Source: Temnothorax longispinosus (lineage: Eukaryota; Arthropoda; Insecta; Hymenoptera; Formicidae). From it: 64,000 bases of DNA. Positions 1-11,255 of the stretch are shown here, in pieces. Below the pieces are notes generated by a model, which ran no database searches, was not told the DNA's origin, and worked only from the letters and a program-made list of their open reading frames with translations. The stretch's first letter is position 1, and every line of letters starts with the position of its first letter. The stretch is taken from NCBI RefSeq assembly GCF_030848805.1, contig NC_092362.1:1178001-1242000 (forward strand), written 5' to 3'. The position numbers and the translations under genes were made by a program.

Positions 1-2329
1 TTCGAGATTTTAGCGAAATAACGAAACCACTTAATGAGAAAAAATTTAAATTCTTCAGGGATACTAACATATAACATCTGTACATAGTTTCTTTAAATTC
101 TAATATTGCTGACAAAGAGGAAACGAATAATATTTATCACGGTATTTTTAATTTCTTTTATTCCTTTTTAGTTTAATCGCTATGGATTTAAATTGAATAA
201 AATGCAACTAAATAATAAATCATTTTTTTCTAACTTTAAAAATTCGACCCTTGGCCAAAAAATAAAAAAACGTTAATCTTTTCTCATATCTCATATCTTA
301 CTAAAGATTTTACCGAGACTTAGGAGAGAGAAGTAATTATGAAGAAGAAAACGAGGTAATTAAAAACCGGAAAAAGATCTCACAGTCCCTCGGTTGCCGG
401 TCTTGTCGATCCGGTAATCGCATTAGAGACGGTAATTACGACACCGCTCGCAGTAACGTGAAACCCGTAGGTCGGGTAAAGTACTGGACAGGGTTATGCA
501 GATTGCTTTATAACCTTGTTACCGATCACTCTATTAACCTTACGAGGTTGAAGTTCCAACCCTCTCACTAGCTTGCTTCTGTGTCAGAAGCCGGGCGACA
601 ACGAGAGACGAAGGGAGACGATAGTATCATCGTCTTCTTGTCTCACATTTACGATGTTCAATTATTGATACTGTCCTGATCTTTCATCGTCTTTTTAAAA
701 TCGTCATTAAGCAATCGCAGAATCCACAATATAAGTTCGCAAAACGTGACTATTTTTTAGTCATACGAGATTTGATGTTTAATTTTGTGCTCCGAGACAG
801 GACGCGCCTTGAGAAGATATTCTGAAGTGATGACGTCGAGAGAAAGAGCATTCTCCGGAAACAGATCCGGGTTTTCTGAAGTCACGCGAGGACTTCTGTC
901 TTCTGCAATTCCATCTTTTGCGCCGACCCTCTCGATCCGACCGCGCTTTTGACGCGAACTCACCGAGAAAGATCGGTGCCAGAGACTGCGGATGACACGT
1001 GGAAATGAGGGCGTTTGTTCTATAGCCGCGGATCACGATCGGGAAATCCGGTGTTATGTGACTAAGGGATACCAGAAGTGTCTCCCGGTCACCTCGTCAA
1101 CGAGTCTAAAGATTCCGTAAACGTATCTGGCAGGCGAATAATACCGCGGATATGCTTAATACGTTGATGTAGTGGTTATAGATGACCCGACAGTGTGATA
1201 CTGACATCTGTCACATCGATTACGTACAAGGGTACAATTAATTAGTTTTCTTATCTTTCTTAAAATTGGAAATTTTAAAATGTCGATTACGCAATTCGTG
1301 ATAACATTAATTAATGTTGATATTAATTAAACGGAACATAACATTCTTATTTAATGACACTTTATGCTAATAATATTGCTTAATTTCTATATTGTTTGAA
1401 TATTGTACGAATAAATGCTCCAATGTTTTGCTTTTTTGAAACGATAAGGGTGAGGTTGAAAAGGTTGAAAAGGTTTGGTAAAATGTTAAATTTCGTTTTT
1501 TTATCTTGTAAGGTAGGAATGTCATTGATCATATGCACGGATAAATTTAAAATATTAAATATTACTGACAACTTGTTACGGCAGCTTATTATCGAAGAAC
1601 AATATCATCATGCACACACAGATAATCTATTATAATTAATAATTCATATTAATTAATGTAATTCGGTGAAGTACAGTGCTTACCAAGCACATTACTTAAA
1701 CGTGTAATACCGCAATATGAATTATTAATTAAACATTTAATAGCGTGATAACTCGTTTATATAGTCAATTAAATCCCCGCTTCCTACCGTTTCAAATAAT
1801 TAGACCGCATTATGCAATAAACGAGATAATACGAACATTAATTCATTAATTTCCTGATAAAACAAAATTAGCTTCCATTTCTAGCGTTGCAAGACGATAG
1901 ATAAAATCGTTTTAGTTTTATTCTTTGAAAAAATCTTTATCCCTCCCAATATCCATGAAGTCTATTTAAGGAGCGAGAACACAGTAACTCTTTTCGCGCT
2001 TGCTGGCGTGTTACGTTAAGTGATAAAGCGCCGACGGCTATACGAATCGAGCGTAAGAATACTTCACTCAATAAATCGCGGCACGGACCGTAAAATAGCC
2101 ATCGTATTTCTTACGATTAAGTCTACGTGATCAGATGATTCGCGCTCGGGAAGAAATAAATAGATGAACAGATGAGCGAAATTATATTATCGTCGCGTCT
2201 CTTTATCGACGTACCGATCCCTGAATTTATCAAGGTGGATCTACGCGAGAGTACACTTATACGTCGTTCACCGTACTTACATTTATTCGTTTTAAATTTA
2301 TATAATATATTTATGAAGACAATACTTAC
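1..2329. other. Intergenic spacer, no gene recognised
   Basis: AT-rich spacer with a moderately GC-richer, CpG-containing patch at about 370-1240. Only short open frames occur (68-85 codons on the minus strand near 757-1036), and they overlap each other in different frames without any recognisable motif. I see no RNA gene or mobile-element coding sequence. Confidence 0.6.
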
Positions 2330-2832
2330 TCGAGATAGGTCGGTTCGGCCGGAGCGAGCGTTCTCCGGTCCTGTATCGCCGCTATCGTTGCTAGCCGTCG
2401 AGGCCGCGACCCGGCTGGCGAGGAGTGTCGGGACACCCCGATAGATACTGCACGGACGATTGAGAGCGATAAGGGCGCATTTCACCTCGCTCGTGCCGGC
2501 CTGGAGCCGTCGCTCTCTCTGCCCACCACCGTCTGCGTCTCCCGTGCTTCTTCGACGTCCTCTTCTTGATCCTCGAAAAGATCCAGAAGCCCCCAGCCGC
2601 CGACAGGGCGCATGGTCACTAGGTTTCCCGCTTTCCACCCCTTCGCACTTTGCGTCCTCTCGCTCTCCCTCATATTCTCTCTCTTGCTCGCTCCCTGTTC
2701 CTCCCTCTTTCTCTCTCCTGTTTTCACTCCCTGCCTTCTGGCTATACATTTCTCTCCCTTCATTGCACACACATGCGCATACAAAACGTTGACATACGCA
2801 GACACCCTTTCGCAACACGCATGATAATTTAT
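2330..2832 (-). promoter_or_regulatory. Candidate CpG-rich first exon with splice donor, minus strand
   Basis: The sequence switches from AT-rich to CpG- and pyrimidine-rich here. On the minus strand the block ends in a strong consensus donor (CTCGA followed by GTAAGT; the intron would begin at 2329). This is what a first, mostly non-coding exon of a gene continuing to the left would look like. A minus-strand open frame runs through the block and past the donor, but its sequence is low-complexity (Arg/Glu/Gly-rich) and matches no family I know. The upper boundary is arbitrary. Transcription is inferred, not seen. Confidence 0.3.
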
Positions 2833-5800
2833 TTTTATTTCCTTTGCGTTTCTTCTCTTCTGTTTCTAAAATAATAACTAAATTTATTTGTTATTGTGTC
2901 GCAATAACAATCTTCGGCGCTCTTCCAGTTTATTACTATAACTATTATCATTAGCGCATGGAGGATGCCTTCCATACACAAGTATTCTTTGTGTCTCAGC
3001 CATTGCGACACAACCACACGACGATGAACGAATGCACTCGTCGTCGGTTTCTCCCGTGTTCCTCTCGTTTCCGTTTGTTGTTCCTCCTCTTCTCATTCCT
3101 CCCCACCCTCACAGCCGATGAGTTCCTCTTTCGCGTGGCCTATTTCGACATACTCTGGTCATTCGTCTCCCTCCATCGAAGCGACGCCCCCATATTGTCT
3201 CTGTATCATCCATTCCCTCGCGACCCACCCCTCCTCAAACCTGTCAATCTTTAACAGATTTGAAACTATCTGCAGCTATTCATTTTTTCTTATTCCGCGT
3301 CAATACAGGTCATCTTTGTTATAAAAATGAGTTATAATTTATGCGAAAACTAAAATAATTTGCTTTCATAATTTATTTTTACTGACATTGTTGAGTAGCG
3401 CAAATTCTTTCGCGAAAGGCTGTAAAAAGGAATAAGAGGTGAATCGTTTCATAATTTTTATCCTAAAGCGGAACAACGAACGTAATCAAGATTCCCCGAC
3501 TATAGCCGCCTGGGAATGGCGCGATTCGCGCGGAATTTACTTCGAGGCTACAAAGGAATGCAAAGATCGCGAAGAATTCTCTATATGAGTCGTCAACGCC
3601 CATTCGGCTCTTTATTAAAACGGCTCTTATCGCATTCCAGAAACAAAGATAGCGCCGATATATTCCCTAGCCGTCATTGCGTCGCGTCGCCGTCTATTTT
3701 TGACATTTGTGAATCGACGTTCTGACATTGTCCAATTAAGAAGAAACACGAGACGGTTATTCTACCCTTCGAGTGTTGCGTTTGTTAAGGTAGGCAAATA
3801 TAAACGAGCGAACCTCTTTCGTGTGACGGGCTTCCCGGAAAGTCGTTCTCGTTGCCAGTTTGCCACCTGTGGAGTCGAACGCGAAAGCAATATAGAAATT
3901 CCAGGCAAGAAGCGAATTCACTTGTTGATTTTAGGAAACTCCTGGGGAAAACACACGAGGTGCAACTTGTTGCTAAAGAAATCGCCGCTAATCGGTTTTA
4001 GCCTAAGGTTTTACACATAGATAGGTGGGTGATCAACATCGAAATGAATCTGGTGAAGATTATTTTTTAATTTTTTTATTACTTGTTCCATTTTTAAATA
4101 TTGAATTTGTCAGCGCGAGCGTGAGAAGCGGCACGAATGCTCGGACTTGGAGATTTAGGTTCAGGCGATGGACAACGCGCACGTTTCCTTCGTCTCGTTG
4201 AATCTCAGGAGCGACGGTTTCGACAAGTACCGTTGCGATCGCAATGTAAACTGAAAGTAAAATAAAAACATCAATGTTATTTTCTTTAATGCTGTTCCGC
4301 GTCCGTCCAGCAGCAGATTGAGACTCCCGAACGAACCTTAGGATTATCATCGAGATAACGAGAGCATCCAAATAGATCGAATTAATATTGCCTAGGGTCA
4401 GCTTCGTCAACGGTTTCCGCTATCTCAGTTAATGATCCTAGCGCTTAGATTAGGGGCGGATAATTTAATCATTTATCATTATAATCTATAAATATTTTTT
4501 TCGATATCATATACTATGACGTGACATACAAAATCGCAGGTGATATTCTTTTAAATATATTTCCGTGGATTTTTGTATGTAAGAGTATTGAAACGTCCGT
4601 TTATTGTAAAGTACATTGTATATAATTTGTAACCAAAAAGATCGGTATTTGCAAATGAGAGAAGAAATTGAAGCCCCCTAGGAGTCTGTTCCACTTTGGG
4701 GTTTATTAACTCTATATACAATCTTGATAATCAACTTGATTTGTGATTTATTTTATATTAAAGCTTTATTATTACGATCTAATTTCATAAAAGGTGAATG
4801 ATGACGAGGAGTAAACGACGATGTTCGTTACTCGTAATTCACATTATTCTGTCAGCCATAAAAGTTTGCACTCCCGTTACGTATCTTTCGGATACGTAAA
4901 TAAAATAATCGAGCCATAGTTCACTTCTTTTCGTCGACTTGAATAAATCTTATGACTGAATCTTATAATCGGCTATCATTCAGTGATACCTATAAATAGA
5001 ATAAAAGAATTATATTAGCGATTTGCTATTGCATCGTAATATTGACGTGATTGTACAAAATATCTGGCACAAAATCTCCAGCGCATATGCTATGCGAAAG
5101 TAAATGAGTTGAAAATATTGAATTGTCTTTGGATCTTTGAACTTTACAGGTTAAAAATTTAATTTTACATTTTTTCTAATACTTCCCGATATCTTTTAAT
5201 TTATTTATTTTTATAAAGCACGCGTCAAGTTATCGATAATCTTCGATAAGTGGCATGGCAAATGCACGGGCGTCATCGAGCACAATAGGTGCCAAATAAT
5301 GCATTGTACGGAAATGGAGAGAGGTGCTGCGAAAGTCTGGTCTCCCCCTCGGTGTATAGGGAGCAGGATTGAGAAAACGCGTAATTGAATGATGCACAAC
5401 TCGGGTGCTCGATGAATAGAATTCAATGAGCCGACACTACCTGCAAATGCACGGGGACGTCGCGAGTTACGATCCGGGCCCGGCCTCTCGCCTGACGTCT
5501 TTGCCGCGAAGACGGTCGACGCAGTCTTGTCGGTAGTCGCGAATTTAATCTTCGAGATGAGGCAGCGGCTGCGGGGCGGTTTCATCCGTTCGAATGTTTC
5601 GTCCGTTCCGAGGGAACCAGGTTCTACCTGCGTCTCGCCCACGATTCGCCATTTCGCGTTGCAGCAAATAGATTCGTCGAATCCCACGTCAAACGTCGCG
5701 CAGAGACACGGGACGAAATAAAATACGAGAAAGCAAGGATTTAACCTATGTATGTCGCAAGAAACATCGCCGTTGTCCTTTCCGAGATGATATTTTTTAC

Positions 5801-6736
5801 ACGGAAAGCATATTTGTGTTGGAAAAGGGCAGAGCCCGTTTGGCTCGCGTCGCTTCTGCCTGCTGCGATTTTTTTTTTCAGATAGTTTGCCTATCGCGCG
5901 CGTTGCTCGTGGCAACTGGCAATCGATCTCGCAGCACGTGCTAATTCGCGAGAAGCTTTAACCGTTCAATGAGCTCAATTACGTCATCCCGCAAAATCAT
6001 TAACCCTCCGTCATATGATTACATCTCCTCCGTCGGTCGCGGTGCGAGGACGAACATAATCAAGCGCAATACGTCAGTACGATATGGTTGGAGTTTAAGT
6101 GCGGTAAGATTTATATTTCTCTAGATTATGAAATAGGTTGGTCTTATATAGATAAGAATAAATAATTCTATTTACAAAATAACGAAATGTGACATTACTA
6201 AAAATAACGGGAATAAGCTCATGTAAACTGATAACGCATTGAAAAGTAATGAAGCGAATTAGAAATTACAATTTCACTCTTAATTTTGACAATTAATATC
6301 TCGCTTTGCGAGACAGACCGCCGCGTTTATCTGCCAGATTCTTTCACTTCGTACAAATACGCGTCGATTGAACATTCATCTATATTCGCGTTCAGGCCCG
6401 TATTCTAAATAAATACCGAAATTGTTTTAAGCAACGGATAGATTTCATTCAAATTGCACGTTTCTAAGTAGTTTCTAAGGCGTTTGAATTCCTTCGGCGA
6501 CTCAGGGTCATGTTCCAAAACTCACTCTAGTTAACAAGCAGTTGCCTGTGTTGCTTGTCGTCACATGTTCGTGACACAAGCCTCGCATTTATTCGCATTA
6601 TCGTGCATATTGATGCGTAATTGTTTATTTGTTTCTCGCATACGTTATTCACGATCTGTCGATTGGTTCTGTTACGATTGGTTCTGATGCGTCCAGTGAG
6701 CTGATCTTTGATTTCTTCGGACGATCCGACGACGTG
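2833..6736. other. Intergenic spacer
   Basis: Mixed AT-rich and CpG-containing spacer. It holds a 234-codon minus-strand open frame (5211-5915), a 116-codon minus frame (4060-4410, with a good acceptor-like site near 4252) and a 106-codon plus frame (3700-4020). None shows a recognisable domain, and their composition looks like chance open frames in GC-richer sequence. A remnant gene here cannot be excluded without homology search. Confidence 0.5.
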
Positions 6737-7342
6737 ATGGCAGCGAAAGTACCAAAATCACCGTCAATGAAAAGTTATAAAGTGCCCGAGCCGATACCGG
6801 CCGGAGAGATTCTCAGGGACATAGCGAAGGGCCAGTCGATCGGCGTCGGCAGTTTCGGAGAGGTTTACTCTGCTGCACCATATTCTGAAAAAATTCCTAA
6901 AGATTATTCTAATGCTATAAAAATTGAACCACATAGAAATGGCCCGTTATTTGTAGAAATGCATTTCTATGATCAAGTTTATTTACTTGACTTTGGTTTA
7001 GCTTCTCGTTGTACATCGAGCACTGAATTAAAAGTTGACCAAAAGAAGGCACATAATGGTACTTTACAATACACAAGCAGAGATGCTCATATGGGAGTAC
7101 CAACACGTCGTGGAGATATTGAAATTTTGAGTTACAATATAATCATGTGGTTATGTGGTTCGCTACCATGGGAAAAGTTACTTGAACTAGTTACCGTTAA
7201 AAAAAAAAAAAAGAAAAAGCTTTCAATAATATAGACAGTTTCCTGGCTAAGTGTTTTTCATGGATTTGTTCCACAAACTGTACATAAATTTATAACTTTA
7301 TTAGCCAGCGTTTTGCATGACGTCAACATTTACCCGAAATGA
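6737..7342 (+). pseudogene. VRK-family (ballchen/NHK-1-like) kinase pseudogene, internally deleted
   Basis: An intronless copy of a vaccinia-related-kinase-type protein kinase. The first ATG gives a typical VRK start (MAAKVPKSPSMK...) followed by the glycine loop GVGSFGEVYSA, the VAIK-lysine region (NAIKIEPHRNGPLF) and the VRK signature GPLFVEMHFYDQ. The frame then jumps straight to DQVYLLDFGLASRC, the activation-segment DFG. About 95-100 residues that carry the catalytic loop (HGDIKASN in VRKs) are therefore missing. Downstream, SRDAHMGVPTRRGDIEIL and the LPWE motif are recognisable. The frame is broken in the A-run at about 7198-7211, continues one frame over (AFNNIDSFLAKCF), and breaks again at a T-run near 7255 before ending IYPK-stop at 7340-7342. 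The A-run lies inside the coding match, so it is not a poly(A) tail. Lack of introns suggests a retrocopy; with no catalytic loop and two frameshifts it cannot encode an active kinase. Confidence 0.8.
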
Positions 7343-7431
7343 CAATTGATTCCACATTACATTACGCGATTTAATTCGAAGGGAGAAAAGTTGAATTTTT
7401 TTAATGAAAAGCGAAATCGATTTGCTCTCGA

Positions 7432-7469
7432 CGGAGAGAGGGAGAAAGAGAGAAAGAGAGAGAGAGAGA
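7432..7469. repeat. GA-rich microsatellite
   Basis: Imperfect (GA)n / (GAAA) tract on the plus strand, seen directly. Confidence 0.85.
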
Positions 7470-7773
7470 CGGACAAGCGCGCGTTGGGTCGCAATTTTTA
7501 ATTTTTCAGGCGATAGCGGATGGCTTCCCACGCGTGAGATGATGTCGATTCGCCGCGGCGTGGCTCGACTTGACGCCGATGGATTTCATTAACTCGGAGA
7601 ACCCGCGCTTCGTTCAACGTTGAACGAATGAACGACCGAGCGAACGGTGGTGGTATGCGAAGATGACAACGCGCGCTCTTGCGGTCGGTATCGTCCCGCA
7701 GAAAATCGTGGAATTTCTTTATTGTTCGCCACGGGATCGAGGGGTTCCGGGCTTTCCTTACCCCTCCAAAACG

Positions 7774-7806
7774 CCTCTCTCTCTCTCTCTCTCCCCCTCT
7801 CTCTCC
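7774..7806. repeat. CT-rich microsatellite
   Basis: Imperfect (CT)n tract with a short CCCC interruption, seen directly. Confidence 0.85.
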
Positions 7807-8571
7807 GACCCTTCTCGCCCCGGCGCCCTATCTCTTGCCCGCCACTTTCTCGTACGAGACGACGCCGTCACCCGCAGATGCTGCTCTCAACTCTGCGCCG
7901 CTATAATTAATACGGCAGCGAACGTTCCGGGAAACGCAGTCTCGTAAGGTTAATTCAATTCGCGCGAAACGTAAGCGGTCTCCGTTTTTTCCCAAGGGGT
8001 GTATCCTCTAGGAAAGAATGCGAAAGACTTCGAAAGGACGTTTCTTGGTCGCGGCGAGGATGTCATGGCGAATTGAGACTTTAATCGCGTTTAACGCCGG
8101 AACACGCCGTGGATAATTTTCTTCTTTTGCGAAATCTTGTTTTGCAACAAGATCCGCGATCTAGACCGATCTCTAGTGAATCGTCGCTAGTATGTCTGAG
8201 ACACTTTGTAAGATTGACACCGCTGTATGCTGCACGTCGTCGGGTGAGAATTAAGAAACCGGGTCTTCGCGAGTCAGTCGGTTACGTTTATGTGTTCTTC
8301 ATCTTTATTTATAATCCGCGTGCGGGCAGTGGACTTTACGAAAAAGAATTGGATGGGATCCGGAATTGACCATCGGTCTTGGAAACACTCGCCGTCCTCA
8401 TGAAAGGCAATGAGCTCGCGCGATATCCTACGAGCGAATCTACGAGCCTGTCGTTTATCTACCGCATCATTTCGCACGTTTCTCTTTTTTTCCTCTCCGT
8501 TTCTTCGTTTCCTTAAGTTCAATCTATGCGGCGCCCACTCTCTCGAGAGCTCTTATCCCGCCTTTTCCATC

Positions 8572-8976
8572 TCAAATTTTCGTAGATTCCATAAACGACA
8601 TCTTCGATGCCTCCAAGTCCATATTCTCTTGAATTATACCAATAAAAACTTTATACTGTTTACTAATAAAATAATTAATCACGAAATCAGCGTGAATAGG
8701 AATGCTGCCGTGTAATTGAGGTGCGTTTGAACTTAATTGGTCCGTGAAACTTAATTGTTCGTTTATTAGGTTGAAACCAGGATGAACTTCAAGGCCTTGA
8801 CAGGCTTGAATAAAAAATATTTTCGGTTTTCCCGCTAAGCTTGGACATTTGTCCGCCGTAAAGAAATTCCACAGAGTACTTGTTGAATATACCATGTCAA
8901 GGGCCGCGAGCCATCTCAGGTTGCCGTGAGTCAATACCGCTAAAGCTTCCTCTATGAGGAAGCCAAGTGCAAATTT
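8572..8976 (-). pseudogene. Effector-caspase pseudogene fragment (p20 region)
   Basis: The translated minus strand reads through the core of an insect effector caspase: AVLTHGN (the catalytic His motif, normally HGD/HGE), LWNFFTADKCPSLAGKPK, then FFIQACQG with the active-site Cys pentapeptide QACQG, as in lepidopteran-type caspase-1/DrICE relatives. A degraded p10 start (IPIHADFVINYF, normally IPTHADFL) follows. The frame then drifts: a second frame carries a YYSWRNS-like segment, which implies a frameshift near 8640. The open frame begins just after a TAG and has no upstream caspase N-terminus. There are no introns where caspases normally have them. Together these show a dead, probably retrotransposed, fragment of about 134 codons. 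The His and Cys residues persist, but loss of the substrate-binding p10 half makes activity implausible. Confidence 0.78.
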
Positions 8977-10309
8977 CTAATTTGCACAATTTTTAATTTA
9001 ATTAAATGTTATGTACTTAGGGCCAAGTGCCACGATAAAATAATAACTGTACATAAACTGTTTTTTTTTGTTCTAAGAATTGGAAGAAACTGAATAATAG
9101 AAATGGACTGTAAGGACGACTTAGACTGAACGCCGATTACTTACAATTTTACGTATTATTTGATACTGTTACTCATATGAAATATACCTACTCAGTGCTT
9201 TGCAGACGTGCAGAGTGTTTTGATGGACACACTCCTGATTTCAGATATCTCCTGACCGCATCTCCATATATTTTATATTTAAAATCGGCCTCTTCAAAAT
9301 GTTTGCTACAAACCGAACTTGTTCGGCTTGTCGTGCGACCAATAAATTTGAACCACTTTTCTCTATCTTCTTCCTTCTTCGGTAAACTTAAAAATAATGA
9401 ATAACATTTTAAAAAGTTAGTTAAAAATAGTTATAAAATAATTATAGTTTAACCTATAAACTTTTGTAAAAAATGAAATTTTTCACATATAGTCTGTGAA
9501 AGGATACGTCTTCTTCTTGTTTTTCCGGTTTTGTCATATGATCGTGTCGCAATCCAATCCGGGCAGGACAACATACCTAAAGGCTGTAGCTAGATAAGAA
9601 GAATATATGTGCCCCCACACGGATCATGCTTATTTTTTTCCTATGATTGCTATCAGTGTGTCACTTACAATTTAGTCAAATATTAGCACTTAATATTGAA
9701 CCGTTTTGGTGTGAAAAATAAAAATTTCAAAAAGAATTCATATCTTTTGATCGGCTTAATCGATTTTGATGAAATTTTAATATGCTGTAGATATCATTGA
9801 GACACATTTGTGGAAAATTCGGGAAAAGTTTCTGATGACAAAAATGATGATAAAAAAAATAAATAAATGTTCTTTTTTAATCCCGACATCTTTCTGACAC
9901 AATTACGAAAAATTTTTTGTAGAATTTTGGAGTAGTTTTCTATCAGACATAATTTTTTGGAAGCAATAAAGTAGGTAAAAAAATAATGTGTTCCGATGGC
10001 CTAGTTTTTGTTACGATAGCCATATTATGTAGAATTGTGGGATAGTATTCTACAAGTAATTTTTTCGAACTAATGAAATAGATAGACGGAAGTTTAAAAA
10101 AATAAAATATTGTTTTTTATTTTTTAAAATTGATATGCTCTTTGTACCATATTTTTTTGAAAATTGAATTTTTGGTAGCGTTTCTTGCAAAAGATGTGAC
10201 ACGTTGTGGTTTCAGGTTTCACACATATAACTTTAATAGAAATCAAAGTCCCAATTGCTACGTGTGGAAGAAAACCAACAAATATTTTTTTTTGAAATTA
10301 AATTTCAAA
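8977..10309. other. AT-rich repetitive spacer
   Basis: No gene seen. Contains one copy of a 62-bp dispersed repeat (9131-9192). The AT-rich segment from about 9640 to 10130 has the monotonous look of a decayed mobile-element body, but no transposase frame survives. Confidence 0.5.
9131..9192 (+). repeat. 62-bp dispersed repeat, copy A
   Basis: Begins CGCCGATTAC and ends ATATACCTACT. It matches 44618-44679 at 61 of 62 positions in the same orientation (single A/G difference at position 13). The flanks on both sides are unrelated between the copies. Confidence 0.9.
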
Positions 10310-10387
10310 GGTGGTCAGCTGGATTCGAACCTGGATCCTCGCAGTTACGAATCTAGCACTTATGCTACTAGACCACACTGCCTCCCC
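10310..10387 (-). repeat. tRNA-like SINE head, copy 1
   Basis: On the minus strand the sequence resembles a tRNA gene: a GTGTGGTCTAGTAGCATAAG segment at the A-box position, a TTCGTAA loop that would carry anticodon CGT (Thr-like), and a perfect B box GGTTCGAATCC (plus-strand 10321-10331). The ends GTGGTC and GACCAC can pair. The T stem and anticodon stem do not pair properly, so this is not a functional tRNA. It shares GGCAGTGTGGTCT and the CGT loop with the copy at 11.1 kb, which supports a tRNA-derived SINE family. Confidence 0.6.
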
Positions 10388-11130
10388 AGGTAGGGGACTG
10401 CAATGGATCGCCGGATCCGTCGCAGTGGGGTCCGCACGCTACTCGGTTCCGCTGACGATCATTTTTGGGATAAAATTAGGTCATGTATTGGCTTGTAAAA
10501 TGAGTTGTAATCGAAGATAAAATAAATCCTTTGTTCAAGGACAAGCTATACTCACCTACTATATAAGAAAAACTTACCAAAAAAAAAAAAAAGTTGTTCC
10601 CTCTCACCAACGAACAATAATTTTTTCTTTTGATTACTCATCCAATTGAAAAAAAAAGCCGAAAAAAGTAATCGTTTAATAAAAGTAATCATAAATTTCT
10701 TAAAGACCGCCCATTACCGTACCTACGCAACGTTATTTCTTATAAAAAATTTAATCGAAAAGTTCACAGAGCCATTATGTGTCTCTTCGGGGTTTTTTAT
10801 TTCAGATAAAAATTAAAAAAGTTATGCTGACTACACTTTTTTCTGGATGGTCTACTGGAAGCAATTGCCAACGGCTGAATTTTCAATATTTTTCTTTGAA
10901 ATTTTGAGGAAATATTGTTTACATGTTGTACTTTTATATAAAAAAAAAATATGCGTCTAAATCCGGGAGTAAAAAGCTCAATTTATCGTCTGATGAGGAA
11001 TTGTTGCCCTCTCCGCACCATAATGTGCCCGGAAATATTTTAAAATACTTCCAGAAGAAGCGCGCTTCCCTCTGAAAACAGGAGTGTTGTTGATTTAGCT
11101 TATCAGACAGAGCTTATCAGATTTCTTCGG

Positions 11131-11204
11131 GTGGCAGTGTGGTCTTGTGGTAAAGCGTCAGACTCGTAATCCCGAGGAACCGGGTTCAAGTTCACCTGAT
11201 CACA
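11131..11204 (+). repeat. tRNA-like SINE head, copy 2
   Basis: Plus-strand relative of the 10.3-kb element: GTGGCAGTGTGGTCTTGTGG, an A-box-like TGGTAAAGCG, a CTCGTAA loop (anticodon CGT) and a B-box-like GGTTCAAGTTC. Stem pairing is imperfect. It is followed by unrelated AT-rich sequence containing a GC-rich hairpin (11233-11255), as expected for a SINE tail rather than a tRNA gene terminator. Confidence 0.6.
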
Positions 11205-11232
11205 GGAATTTTTATATTCCAAACTGCACCCC

Positions 11233-11255
11233 CCGCACGAGTGGGGCTCGTGCGG
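11233..11255. repeat. Perfect 9-bp inverted repeat
   Basis: CCGCACGAG, loop TGGGG, then CTCGTGCGG. Seen directly; it lies within the presumed tail of the SINE-like element. Confidence 0.85.

Larger units (their letters stand above)
7343..8571. other. Intergenic, CpG/CT-rich, low-complexity
   Basis: GC-richer spacer with a GA-rich run at about 7432-7469 and a CT-rich run at about 7774-7806. Short overlapping Ser/Leu/Pro-rich frames (for example 7647-7947) are by-products of the pyrimidine repeats. No gene is recognised. Confidence 0.55.

Noticed and set aside
2123..2818. 231-codon minus-strand open frame
   Set aside because: Crosses a consensus splice donor into AT-rich DNA and is low-complexity; better explained as a possible first exon than as a protein-coding gene.
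4060..4410. 116-codon minus frame with hydrophobic stretches and a good internal acceptor
   Set aside because: Hydrophobic segments suggested a receptor exon, but no odorant or gustatory receptor motif is present and no partner exons were found.
5211..5915. 234-codon minus-strand open frame
   Set aside because: Longest single-exon frame in the left part, but the sequence has no domain, signal peptide or repeat pattern I can recognise, and GC-richer sequence makes chance frames of this size plausible.
7198..7215. A-run first read as the poly(A) tail of a processed pseudogene
   Set aside because: The VRK similarity continues beyond it in another frame, so the run lies inside the coding match and is the site of a frameshift.
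10310..10387. Possible functional tRNA-Thr gene
   Set aside because: B box and CGT loop are good, but the T and anticodon stems do not pair and there is a related degenerate copy nearby.
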